Positions 7,927 through 15,149 of a stretch of 55,677 nt of DNA are shown here, piece by piece. Under the pieces are notes generated by a model. That model saw nothing but the letters and a program-made list of their open reading frames with translations, was not told the origin of the DNA and made no database searches. The DNA comes from Oscillospiraceae bacterium (GTDB lineage: Bacteria > Bacillota > Clostridia > Oscillospirales > Ruminococcaceae). The stretch is taken from positions 1 through 55,677 of the forward strand of contig JAUNJC010000002.1 of assembly GCA_030523195.1 (NCBI GenBank), in the 5' to 3' direction. Every line of letters begins with the position of its first letter. Position 1 is the first letter of the stretch. The position numbers were made by a program, and so were the translations under genes.

Positions 7927-9153
7927 ATGAATTATCAGCAATTTACACCCGAAATGCGAAAAACACATACCATATTAGTCCCCAATATGCTGCCGATTCA
8001 CTTTCGGCTTTTAATCTCTATCTTTGAACAGTACGGCTATCACATGGAACTGCTGGAGTCTACCTCTCGTACCGTTGTGGAGGAGGGACTAAAAAATGTC
8101 CACAACGACACTTGCTATCCTGCCCTGCTTGTGGTCGGGCAATTTGTAGAGGCACTCAAAAGCGGCAAATATGACCCGGATCAAACGGCTCTGCTCATCA
8201 CGCAGACTGGCGGCGGCTGCCGTGCCTCGAACTATATCCATCTGCTGCGAAAATGCATGGCACAGCAATTTCCACAGGTACCTGTCATTTCACTGAACTT
8301 TGCCGGTCTGGAAAAAGCAAGCGGCTTTCAGCTGACCCTGCCGCTCTGTCTCAAACTAGTATACGGCGTTCTGTATGCGGATTTGCTGATGACACTGTAT
8401 AACCAGTGCCGCCCTTACGAACTGAACGAGGGTGAATCACAACAGGTACTGGATCAATGGCAGGAAAAATTGAAAAAACTATTCCAAACCAGCCACTATA
8501 GCAACACAAAAAAATGGTATACTGCCATGCTAGAGGAGTTTGCAGCGATTCCCCGCAGTCAAAAACCAAAAATAAAGGTCGGCATCATCGGTGAAATCTA
8601 TGTCAAATACTCTCCGCTTGCCAACAACCATCTGGAGGATTTTCTATTGCAAGAGGGATGCGAACCCGTTGTACCCACGTTGATGTCCTTTATCTTATAC
8701 TGTGCTGCCAACTCAGAAAACAACGCAAAACTGTACCAATACCACAATCTGCACACCACACTGTTTGGTATTGGCTATAAATTTTTGCACGGCAAGCAGA
8801 TGGAAACCATTCGATGCATGGAACAACATGGCGTCTTTACGCCCATGCATGATTTTGAGGAACTGCGAAAAGCAGCGGACAAGTACACCAATCAGGGCAT
8901 CTGCATGGGAGAGGGCTGGATGATTACCGCAGAGATGGCAGTACTCGTGGAACACGGCATCAAAAATATCATCTGTACGCAGCCGTTCGGCTGCCTGCCG
9001 AACCACATTGTAGCAAAGGGAATGTCACGAACGATCAAACAGGCATATCCAGATGCCAATATTGTTGCCATTGACTATGACCCCGGTGCAACCAAAGTCA
9101 ATCAGGAAAACCGGATTAAACTCATGCTGGCATCGGCGGCGGCAGAAAAATAA
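7927..9153 (+). CDS. 2-hydroxyacyl-CoA dehydratase-like protein (HgdB-type, COG3581)
   Basis: A 408-residue protein resembling the D-component-like domain found at the C-terminus of long dehydratase-activase chains. Conserved cysteine-bearing stretches are NDTCYPALLVVGQF, QTGGGCRASNYIHLL, ICMGEGWM and QPFGCLPNHIVAKGM; in the family such cysteines ligate Fe-S clusters that receive electrons from the activase. It almost certainly works with the product of 4551-7571: the two together add up to 1,414 residues, the size of the usual fused protein. The start is ATG 7927, with TAGGAG seven bases upstream. The last 31 bases are repeated imperfectly at 9686-9716, beyond the SUKH gene. Confidence 0.85.
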   Translation: MNYQQFTPEMRKTHTILVPNMLPIHFRLLISIFEQYGYHMELLESTSRTVVEEGLKNVHNDTCYPALLVVGQFVEALKSGKYDPDQTALLITQTGGGCRASNYIHLLRKCMAQQFPQVPVISLNFAGLEKASGFQLTLPLCLKLVYGVLYADLLMTLYNQCRPYELNEGESQQVLDQWQEKLKKLFQTSHYSNTKKWYTAMLEEFAAIPRSQKPKIKVGIIGEIYVKYSPLANNHLEDFLLQEGCEPVVPTLMSFILYCAANSENNAKLYQYHNLHTTLFGIGYKFLHGKQMETIRCMEQHGVFTPMHDFEELRKAADKYTNQGICMGEGWMITAEMAVLVEHGIKNIICTQPFGCLPNHIVAKGMSRTIKQAYPDANIVAIDYDPGATKVNQENRIKLMLASAAAEK

Positions 9154-9154
9154 G
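9124..9154 (+). repeat. Gene-end sequence duplicated downstream
   Basis: The last 31 bases of the dehydratase gene (ATGCTGGCATCGGC then GGCGG-x-x-GAAAAATA) recur at 9686-9716 with 27 of 31 positions identical. The SUKH gene lies between the two copies. Confidence 0.7.
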
Positions 9155-9160
9155 ATAATC

Positions 9161-9583
9161 ATGAATATCATCGAATTGATTAAAGAAAAGTACGGAGATC
9201 GTTGTCAGCTTCGTCCTCCCCTGACAAAAAAGCAATATGAAAAAGCAAAGAAACAACTGCCCGCCGAACTTTGTGAGATATTAAAGGTCAGTAATGGAAT
9301 AGATGAAACGATGAAAGATCCGAATACAAATCAAACAATGGTTATTGATTCTATCATTTATACGTTTTCTGAAATTAAAAATGAAACGGAACACTATAGA
9401 AGTGAATTTGGTGGAGATGGATTTGTATTTGCAGACAACGGTGCAGGCGATTTTTATGTACGCAAGCCGGATGGCAGTATCGCTTTATATGAATATTCCT
9501 ATCTATCAGAATCGTATGAAGCGGATTCTTTATGGGATTTCTTCCATTCACTCCTACTGCAATTGGGAAATGATAACAAGTAA
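9161..9583 (+). CDS. SUKH/SMI1-KNR4 family protein (immunity-like)
   Basis: A 140-residue protein of the SUKH superfamily. The family hallmark is visible near residues 28-45 (KKQLPAELCEILKVSNGI), followed by the F-ADNGAGDFY-type core. SUKH proteins are common immunity proteins against polymorphic toxin nucleases, but no toxin gene is nearby. Translation starts at ATG 9161, seven bases after the dehydratase stop, with only a weak ribosome binding site, so it may be translated by coupling to the upstream gene. A degenerate terminator tag (9621-9666) and a duplicated piece of the upstream gene follow it, which suggests it was inserted here (inference). Confidence 0.82.
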   Translation: MNIIELIKEKYGDRCQLRPPLTKKQYEKAKKQLPAELCEILKVSNGIDETMKDPNTNQTMVIDSIIYTFSEIKNETEHYRSEFGGDGFVFADNGAGDFYVRKPDGSIALYEYSYLSESYEADSLWDFFHSLLLQLGNDNK

Positions 9584-9620
9584 AATAAAATTCATCTCTT
9601 CTCAAAAATCGAGTAAATGT

Positions 9621-9666
9621 AACCAATAAAAAACCTCAGAATGCCCAAGGATTCTCAACTCTCTGC
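9621..9666 (+). terminator. Degenerate terminator carrying the shared AACCAATAAAA tag
   Basis: AACCAATAAAAAACCTCAGA begins a decayed copy of the working terminator at 11328-11369: the left arm is kept but the right arm is interrupted by ACTCT. Just downstream, CAAAAAGAGGACAACC (about 9725-9742) copies the left arm of the terminator at 12352. Confidence 0.55.
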
Positions 9667-9685
9667 TTTTCTACGACATCTGCCA

Positions 9686-9716
9686 ATGCTGGCATCGGCT
9701 GCGGTGGAAAAATAGG
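9686..9716 (+). repeat. Second copy of the dehydratase gene end
   Basis: 27 of 31 bases match 9124-9154. It is non-coding here and lies between the SUKH gene and the promoter of the next gene. Confidence 0.7.
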
Positions 9717-9777
9717 ACTGGTCAACAAAAAGAGGACAACCGTTCCAAAAATTATCTTTCTGTTGTTTGTAATGGGA

Positions 9778-9807
9778 TTGACATTTTTTAAAGCAATCTG
9801 ATACCAT
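9778..9807 (+). promoter_or_regulatory. Promoter for the GNAT gene
   Basis: TTGACA (9778-9783), 18 bases, then TACCAT (9802-9807) preceded by TGA. Confidence 0.55.
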
Positions 9808-9855
9808 GTTTGCTAAGATAATTTGGAACTCATATTATCACTTTTGGAGGATAAC

Positions 9856-10416
9856 ATGAAACATTGTGGTACAAAAAACTTTGAAACAGCAAGACTGATT
9901 TGCAGACCATTCATACAAGAGGATCGTCAAGATATGCTCAAAAACTGGATCGCAAATCCTCGTGTTCAATTGGAATATGGGGAACCCGTCTATGCTACTA
10001 TTTCACAAGTGGAAGCCCTTTTAACCGCGTATATCAAGAATTATCAAAAGCCCGATTTTTATCGTTGGGCGATTGTTGAAAAATGGAGTAATGAAAACAT
10101 TGGGCAAATTGCATTTTGCAGAGTATACTCTGATTGTCAGACGGCAGAAATAGAATATTGCATCGGAGAGCCATTCTGGGGGAATGGCTATGCGGGTGAG
10201 GCGTTGTCCGGACTAATTGATTTTACATTTAGAAATACAGATTTTCTAAAACTTGAGGCATACCATAGAAGTAAGAATATAAAATCAGGGAGAGTTTTAC
10301 AAAAATCAGTCATGCATATTACGGATACGGTTGAACGCTTTATCAGGGAAAATACATCACCAAATGGTGAAATATGCTATTGTATCAATAAAGATATATA
10401 TAATTATAAGTTCTAA
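9856..10416 (+). CDS. GNAT-family N-acetyltransferase (RimJ/RimL type)
   Basis: A 186-residue acetyltransferase. The start FETARLICRPFIQEDRQDM is the usual RimJ/RimL opening; IGQIAFCRV and EIEYCIGEPFWGNGYAGEAL are the beta4 strand and the acetyl-CoA pyrophosphate-binding region (the family Q/R-x-x-G-x-G/A loop appears as WGNGYAGEA). Such enzymes acetylate protein N-termini, antibiotics or small metabolites; the target is unknown. ATG 9856 follows TGGAGGA. Expected C-terminal motifs are partly diverged: SRNxxSxRVLEKxGF reads SKNIKSGRVLQKSVM, so activity is not certain. AACCAATAAAA follows 17 bases after the stop, as for the flanking accessory genes. Confidence 0.85.
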   Translation: MKHCGTKNFETARLICRPFIQEDRQDMLKNWIANPRVQLEYGEPVYATISQVEALLTAYIKNYQKPDFYRWAIVEKWSNENIGQIAFCRVYSDCQTAEIEYCIGEPFWGNGYAGEALSGLIDFTFRNTDFLKLEAYHRSKNIKSGRVLQKSVMHITDTVERFIRENTSPNGEICYCINKDIYNYKF

Positions 10417-10471
10417 TTTGCAGAATAAGGATAACCAATAAAAGGTCTGAAAACCGCCATAGGAGGGCAAT

Positions 10472-11296
10472 GTGAAGGAAACAGAAAAAGACTTCGTCGA
10501 ATATCTCACAGAAATAGGGCAAACCGATTTTGCCAATCAAGTGTGCAACTACCGCAGAAACATCATCCAAATCCATTTGGATAAAGAGATTCCGAATATT
10601 CCAGTCGGGAAAAGCAAGTATGGCGGTTATCCCGATCTGCCACCCGAAATTCCATACCCCACCATGTCAGGCTATACAGAGAAGAGAGGGAAGCAGAAAA
10701 AACGATATGAGGCATGTGCCATGCAGCTTGTCCTGCAAATCCATCTTGCTGATCTTGCTGCATATGATACAGAAAACCTTTTGCCGCACACTGGCATGCT
10801 ATATTTTTTCTGGAGTGGTGAGATCGCACCAATCCATATAAAAAACGATTTTTACGAAAACATCGCAGATGACCCAAGTCATGCAGATTTTCAAAAGGTG
10901 ATATGGTATGACGGAGATGTTTCCCGTCTGAAACGAACGAAACCGCCTCTCCCCTATTACTCCAAATATTTCACCGAAACATTTGAAGAAATTCCGGCAC
11001 ATTTCAGCAGCAACACGGACTATGAAAACTTAGGCTATGTTCTTGACAGAGAAGCATTTGACACATTGGCTGAACTTGCTCCCGATTACGATATTGACAA
11101 TCTCAGCTGCACCTCGGATAAGCTGTTCGGCTACCCGACAGGCGGAAATCGTTCTTCCCTTCATTCCAACACACATCTGTTGCTGCAATATGACTACAGC
11201 GAAGGATGCCTGTGGAATCTTTACTGGCTGATTGCAGATGCCGATTTAAAAAAGAAAGATTTCAGCAAAACAAGTTTTGCATTCGATATGGATTAA
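10472..11296 (+). CDS. YwqG-family protein (DUF1963)
   Basis: A 274-residue protein of the YwqG/DUF1963 family. Recognisable blocks are SKYGGYPDLPPEIPYP near residue 48, LQIHLADL, LLPHTGMLYFFW, KLFGYPTG, and the end block LLQYDYSEG with WLIADADLKKKDFSK. The biochemical role is unknown; members often occur beside SUKH and other immunity-type genes. The start is GTG 10472 with AGGAGGG six bases upstream. It is followed by a complete AACCAATAAAA-tagged terminator. It is the third gene of an accessory run (SUKH, GNAT, YwqG). Confidence 0.85.
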   Translation: MKETEKDFVEYLTEIGQTDFANQVCNYRRNIIQIHLDKEIPNIPVGKSKYGGYPDLPPEIPYPTMSGYTEKRGKQKKRYEACAMQLVLQIHLADLAAYDTENLLPHTGMLYFFWSGEIAPIHIKNDFYENIADDPSHADFQKVIWYDGDVSRLKRTKPPLPYYSKYFTETFEEIPAHFSSNTDYENLGYVLDREAFDTLAELAPDYDIDNLSCTSDKLFGYPTGGNRSSLHSNTHLLLQYDYSEGCLWNLYWLIADADLKKKDFSKTSFAFDMD

Positions 11297-11327
11297 ATCC
11301 AGATTGACACCGGAAAAGATAACCAAT

Positions 11328-11369
11328 AAAAAGCCTCAGAACCCAAAAAGTTCTCAGGCTTTTCTCTTT
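11328..11369 (+). terminator. Intrinsic terminator after the YwqG gene
   Basis: Arms AAGCCTCAGAAC and GTTCTCAGGCTT (one C-C mismatch), then a T-rich tail that runs straight into a parS site. The preceding AACCAATAAAA is the tag shared with 9621 and 10433. Confidence 0.85.
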
Positions 11370-11384
11370 GTTTCACGTGAAACG
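11369..11384. promoter_or_regulatory. parS site 1
   Basis: TGTTTCACGTGAAACG: 15 of 16 bases match the Firmicutes ParB/Spo0J site TGTTTCACGTGAAACA. It abuts a terminator. Confidence 0.88.
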
Positions 11385-11404
11385 AAAAAATCGTTTTAAT
11401 TTTT

Positions 11405-11788
11405 TTATTTTATCAATGGTAAGCCATCTTTATCCGTAAAATTTCCGTTTTTAATCTGTACGATGTCATAAATTGTTCCAATCCAACAAAGTCCTATCGT
11501 AAGCAAATAAACAACACCACTAGTTGTTTTTCCAACATAAAAGCGATTCAATCCACCAATACCCAAAAATCCAAGACACGCTAAAACCATTGCCATCCCC
11601 TTGCTTTTTGGGCTGCTTTTCTGTTTTCCTTCCACTCTTCCTGTTTGCATATGCTGTTCATTACTAACATTGTTTACAATTGTAATGTTTGGCATTTGTA
11701 CCGACGGTGTTTCTTTTTTCTCTGGAACCCAACCACAGTAAGGACATTTTTCTTCCTCAAAAGTTGCTCTGCATTTCAAACAATCCAT
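11405..11788 (-). CDS. TM2-domain membrane protein with N-terminal zinc ribbon
   Basis: A 127-residue protein. Residues 3-19 (CLKCRATFEEEKCPYCGW) give two CxxC pairs, a zinc ribbon. A polar linker (about 25-65) leads to a C-terminal TM2 domain (about 68-118): SKGMAMVLACLGFLGIGGL, the characteristic NRFYVGK, and a second helix LLTIGLCWIGTIYDIVQI. TM2 proteins have two helices joined by a short loop; their function is poorly known. AAAGGAG precedes the ATG and a strong promoter (11866-11894) drives it. It is divergent from the Xre gene, and the pair is bracketed by two parS sites. Confidence 0.85.
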   Translation of the reverse strand: MDCLKCRATFEEEKCPYCGWVPEKKETPSVQMPNITIVNNVSNEQHMQTGRVEGKQKSSPKSKGMAMVLACLGFLGIGGLNRFYVGKTTSGVVYLLTIGLCWIGTIYDIVQIKNGNFTDKDGLPLIK

Positions 11789-11865
11789 TTTTCACATACT
11801 CCTTTTCATCATGCTGTAATCACAAAAAATTGCTTTCTCAACATGAAATGTTTTTTTCTTTTCTC

Positions 11866-11894
11866 ATCTTACCATAATCATTACTATTTGTCAA
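11866..11894 (-). promoter_or_regulatory. Promoter of the TM2 gene
   Basis: Minus strand: TTGACA (11894-11889), 17 bases, TAAGAT (11871-11866), with TGG in front of the -10. It faces away from the Xre gene. Confidence 0.75.
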
Positions 11895-11961
11895 GTTTCT
11901 TTTCTATATTTAAGTTTAAAACTTTTCTGAAAATGTTATGATTATATAAGAGGTGGTATGA

Positions 11962-12330
11962 TTGAACGGAAAAGTAACAGGCGATAAAATCCGAGAGGCA
12001 AGAAAACAGGCTGGTCTGACACAGTTGCAGCTGGCTGATAAAATCTATGTCAGTGAAAGCTATATTGCATTGATTGAAAGCAATCGTCGCAGTCCTAGTA
12101 TGCATGTTCTCAGCAAAATTGCAGAAACGTTAAATGTCACCACAGATCAACTTGTTTTTAATGCAGATACCAGAACCACAGATTCTTTTACTTTAGAATG
12201 GCAAAATTTAATTCAGGACAGAAAACCGGAAGAAATTGAAAGTGCTCTAAAAATGCTGAAAAATTATTTTATATGTCTGGATGATTTAAAATCGACTGCT
12301 TTCCAGCAGCCCCCGTCAGATCACATATAA
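11962..12330 (+). CDS. Xre-family helix-turn-helix regulator
   Basis: A 122-residue protein. The HTH_3 domain fills residues 6-66: IREARKQAGLTQLQLADKI, then YVSESYIALIESNRRSPSM and LSKIAETLNVTTDQLVF. The C-terminal 55 residues are helical and acidic with no known domain. The start is TTG 11962 after AAGAGGTGG; the nearby ATG at 11958 is in the wrong frame. It is divergent from the TM2 gene, so it may control that gene or itself (inference). A bidirectional terminator follows. Confidence 0.88.
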   Translation: MNGKVTGDKIREARKQAGLTQLQLADKIYVSESYIALIESNRRSPSMHVLSKIAETLNVTTDQLVFNADTRTTDSFTLEWQNLIQDRKPEEIESALKMLKNYFICLDDLKSTAFQQPPSDHI

Positions 12331-12351
12331 GCAACATTCTTTCCTTTTATA

Positions 12352-12390
12352 CAAAAAGAGGACAACCTATTATAGGCTGTCCTCTTTTTG
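12352..12390. terminator. Bidirectional terminator between Xre and GT2 genes
   Basis: Arms CAAAAAGAGGACA and TGTCCTCTTTTTG around ACCTATTATAGGC. It serves the convergent Xre and glycosyltransferase genes. Confidence 0.88.
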
Positions 12391-12404
12391 TTTCACGTGA
12401 AACA
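12389..12404. promoter_or_regulatory. parS site 2
   Basis: A perfect TGTTTCACGTGAAACA that overlaps the T-run of the terminator by two bases and lies 1,020 bases from parS site 1. Confidence 0.93.
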
Positions 12405-12414
12405 ATCCACTGAT

Positions 12415-13392
12415 TTACTCCGCTTTATCATCCGGCAATTCCGTTTCCGGATGTCCGTCATAATCCATCTTTCGCACATGATACTGCACATCTTCTAAAA
12501 TCTTTCGATTGGCTGCTACAGTATCCCCTAACAGCCCCATAATAATCGTCTGGAATCCAATCATCAGCAAGACCGCTGTCAAAATTAAAGACTGCACATG
12601 ACCGCTTCCTTCTCCCATTGCAAAGTAGACCAGAAACCGGATGCCCAGCAGCACGCCCAATATAAAAATGACAGTTCCCAGTGTACCAAAGAATTTCAGC
12701 GGCTTGTACATCACAAAGGATCGGGTGATGACCGATGCTGACCGCTTCATATACCGCCACATACTCGAAAACAGACGAGATGGGCGGGTCTCTGGATTCG
12801 TGCGAATCGGCACAGAAGCAATCGCCATCTTGCTCTGCCCTGCCTGAATAATCGTTTCTAAGGTATAAGTGTACTCATTCACGACATTCAGCCGCATAGC
12901 GGCTTCTCTCGAATAGGCACGAAAACCGCTCGGTGCATCCGGCACATCCGTATGAGATGCCACCCGTACCACCCAGCTGCCTAAGTGCTGAAACTTCTTT
13001 TTCTTCCAAGAAAAATGTTCTGTCTGATCAATCGGACGTTCCCCGATCACCATATCTGCCTTCTTGTCCAGAATCGGTTTTACCAGCTTTGCAATGTCCG
13101 CACCGCAATACTGGTTGTCCGCATCCGTATTCACAATAATATCTGCTCCCAACCGCAAACAGGCATCCAATCCAGCCAGAAAGCCCCTTGCCAGCCCTTT
13201 GTTTCGGCGAAAAGACACAATATGATGAATGCCTAACGCCCTTGCTGCTTCCACCGTACCATCTGTACTGCCGTCATTGATAATCAAATATTCAATGGTA
13301 TCAATTCCGTTTATCTGCTTCGGCAGATCCTGCACTGCCAATGCAAGCGTCTCCGCCTCATTGTAGCAAGGAATTTGTATGATGAGTTTCAT
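12415..13392 (-). CDS. Family 2 glycosyltransferase with two C-terminal membrane helices
   Basis: A 325-residue GT2 enzyme of the DPM1/polyprenyl-phosphate transferase type. The GT-A domain (about residues 1-220) shows IQIPCYNEAETL, LIINDGSTDGT (sugar nucleotide binding) and the DxD-like VNTDADNQY. Two hydrophobic helices follow (about 233-258 and 268-292), then a charged cytoplasmic tail. The likely reaction is sugar transfer from a nucleotide sugar to a lipid-phosphate carrier at the inner membrane face. It lies 22 bases after the C39-like peptidase gene on the same strand, so the two are probably one operon from the promoter at 14397-14425. Confidence 0.9.
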   Translation of the reverse strand: MKLIIQIPCYNEAETLALAVQDLPKQINGIDTIEYLIINDGSTDGTVEAARALGIHHIVSFRRNKGLARGFLAGLDACLRLGADIIVNTDADNQYCGADIAKLVKPILDKKADMVIGERPIDQTEHFSWKKKKFQHLGSWVVRVASHTDVPDAPSGFRAYSREAAMRLNVVNEYTYTLETIIQAGQSKMAIASVPIRTNPETRPSRLFSSMWRYMKRSASVITRSFVMYKPLKFFGTLGTVIFILGVLLGIRFLVYFAMGEGSGHVQSLILTAVLLMIGFQTIIMGLLGDTVAANRKILEDVQYHVRKMDYDGHPETELPDDKAE

Positions 13393-13414
13393 CGTTTCCG
13401 CACTCCCTATCCTT

Positions 13415-14368
13415 TTAATAAATAATTACTGCCTGCCGATAGCACTGTGTATAACATTCTTTAAAGCGGTCGAGCGAATATTCCATCTCTCCGTTCAGTG
13501 AATCATTTACGATGACAACCCCACGATCCAGATCATAGCCTTTCAATAAGAAAACATGTTCATTCTCCAGCCAGTATACATCCAAATCTTTTGGTTCTGT
13601 TGTACCGCCATTTTCTGTCTTCTCTACATAATCATAGATGGTATATGCATAAACCTCTTGAATATCCACAAGGTTAATGCTTGCCCAAACAGCAACTGGA
13701 TGATTACTTGCCACTTCTCGGAGCAAATATTCAAAATCAGCATTTGATAATTCCTTGACAATTCTTCCGCTGTTTTGTGCAGACAAATATTTTCTTGCGG
13801 TATCTACAATCACAGAAGCAAAGCAGCCATATCCGGCGGAATCATACGGCGAACCAATGAATGCCTCTCTAAAAGTAGCCTTTCCCTCGCTCTCACAGGT
13901 CAGATAACCATCTGCCAGCTGTACTTTATCGACATCAAAGCCAACCGAACGCAGCAACATAGTCAATGTTGTAATTTCACAGCCTGTGGGCAATTCTGGA
14001 TTTTGTAAAATCGGATCCACTTCTATCAAGTAAGAAGACGGCAATTCTCCGGAAATCAGGTATTCTGTTGGCAGCATCTCTGTTGTTGTAACCGCTGCCG
14101 TACTGGTTTCCAATGGTGCTGTCGTCGTCACGGTCGTTTCTTCTGCCGTCAATTCTATTGTTGTGACCGCTGTTGTTGTAACAGCAGCCGTTTGATTCTC
14201 TTTTTTATCATGAGAGCGCACACAAGCAACGCAGCCTCTCCGAAACAGGAAAATGATAAATGCCAGCAGCAAAACAGCCAGTACCCGACGATTTTTTGCC
14301 TGCACATAGGTCACTCGCTTTCTTGGTTGCTGAGAGGGTGGTGTTGCAGAATCTGCCATATTCATCAT
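13415..14368 (-). CDS. Membrane-anchored C39-like cysteine peptidase
   Basis: A 317-residue protein. A single membrane anchor (about 30-46, LAVLLLAFIIFLF) is followed by a Thr-rich extracellular linker (VTTTAVTTIE and similar, about 60-100), then a papain-like peptidase C39_2 domain. LPTGCEITTLTMLL carries the catalytic Cys, EHVFLLKGYD the His, and VIVNDSLNGE the Asp/Asn position. The substrate is unknown; secreted C39_2 enzymes in Firmicutes are generally uncharacterised. ATG codons occur at positions 1, 2 and 4; AAGGTGGG is so close to the first that the fourth may be the real start. It is co-transcribed with the GT2 gene. Confidence 0.85.
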   Translation of the reverse strand: MMNMADSATPPSQQPRKRVTYVQAKNRRVLAVLLLAFIIFLFRRGCVACVRSHDKKENQTAAVTTTAVTTIELTAEETTVTTTAPLETSTAAVTTTEMLPTEYLISGELPSSYLIEVDPILQNPELPTGCEITTLTMLLRSVGFDVDKVQLADGYLTCESEGKATFREAFIGSPYDSAGYGCFASVIVDTARKYLSAQNSGRIVKELSNADFEYLLREVASNHPVAVWASINLVDIQEVYAYTIYDYVEKTENGGTTEPKDLDVYWLENEHVFLLKGYDLDRGVVIVNDSLNGEMEYSLDRFKECYTQCYRQAVIIY

Positions 14369-14396
14369 CCCACCTTTCTTTTCATAGTTTTTTCTT

Positions 14397-14425
14397 ATTG
14401 TAGCATGAAATCAATTTTCTGTCAA
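14397..14425 (-). promoter_or_regulatory. Promoter of the peptidase-GT2 operon
   Basis: Minus strand: TTGACA (14425-14420), 17 bases, TACAAT (14402-14397), with a TGC extension. Confidence 0.8.
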
Positions 14426-14598
14426 TCCATTGCAGAAAAAGTCCATAAAAATCCATTTTTAAAATAAAAGACAGTTCCCCGCCAACTCTACTTACGCACC
14501 GCTATCACAAAATTCTTAGGCAGTATCGCTGTAACATTCATACAAAAACAGATGGCTTTTTTTGTAATTTTTTTCTATAAAAATCAGACCGCTTTTTC

Positions 14599-14627
14599 TT
14601 GACAATCCAAATGCACTGTGCTATAAT
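14599..14627 (+). promoter_or_regulatory. Promoter of the MarR-ABC operon
   Basis: TTGACA (14599-14604), 17 bases, TATAAT (14622-14627) with a TGC extension: a full consensus promoter, consistent with an operon that needs active repression. Confidence 0.88.
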
Positions 14628-14637
14628 ATTGTTTAAT

Positions 14638-14667
14638 CTCGAACTGTTCATGATTGAACAGTTCGAG
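14638..14667. promoter_or_regulatory. Perfect 30-bp palindrome, probable MarR operator
   Basis: Arms CTCGAACTGTTCA and TGAACAGTTCGAG (13 bp, perfect) around TGAT. It starts 11 bases after the -10 box and ends 23 bases before the MarR start codon, over the expected transcription start. Binding there would block the promoter. Confidence 0.8.
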
Positions 14668-14690
14668 CCCCAGAAAAGGAGGTGTTTTTC

Positions 14691-15149
14691 ATGAAGCCGC
14701 TGTTTCCACAGCTGCACCGTCTTTCTATCTTAGCTGACCGTTACCGCTGCCGTTCCTTCCAGATACACACATCTGAGCAGCTTACGGGAATGCATGGCTG
14801 GCTGATTCACTTTCTCTACATGCGACAGGATACGCCGGTTTATCAGCGTGATATTGAAAAAACATTTTCAATCCGCCGTTCGACTGTCACTGCAACACTG
14901 AATCGTATGGAAGAAAACGGACTGATTGTACGAGAATCTGTACCAGAGGATGCAAGACTCAAGCGGATCGTTTTGACGGAAAAAGCGATCTCCCTGCATC
15001 TCAGTTTAGAACACGAGCATGCACGGTTTGAACAGGTTCTAACAGACGGCATTTCTCCTGAGGAACTGGCACAGTTCCAAAAAACGTTGACGATTATGTG
15101 CCAAAATCTTGAAATCTTTGAAAGTGAAGGAGGTCATTCCACATGTTGA
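14691..15149 (+). CDS. MarR-family transcriptional regulator
   Basis: A 152-residue winged-helix regulator. The DNA-binding part is visible in YQRDIEKTFSIRRSTVTATL and MEENGLIVRESVPEDARLKR (recognition helix plus wing with the family's DxR). I chose ATG 14691 because AAAGGAGG lies upstream with good spacing. The stop overlaps the start of the first ABC gene by seven bases, so the three genes form an operon. The perfect palindrome at the transcription start makes it likely that this protein represses its own operon and is relieved by an exported compound (inference). Confidence 0.92.
   Translation: MKPLFPQLHRLSILADRYRCRSFQIHTSEQLTGMHGWLIHFLYMRQDTPVYQRDIEKTFSIRRSTVTATLNRMEENGLIVRESVPEDARLKRIVLTEKAISLHLSLEHEHARFEQVLTDGISPEELAQFQKTLTIMCQNLEIFESEGGHSTC

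Noticed and set aside
11369..12404. The TTTCACGTGAAA palindromes considered as Xre operators.
   Set aside because: The same 16-mer recurs at six other places with no Xre gene and equals the known ParB site.
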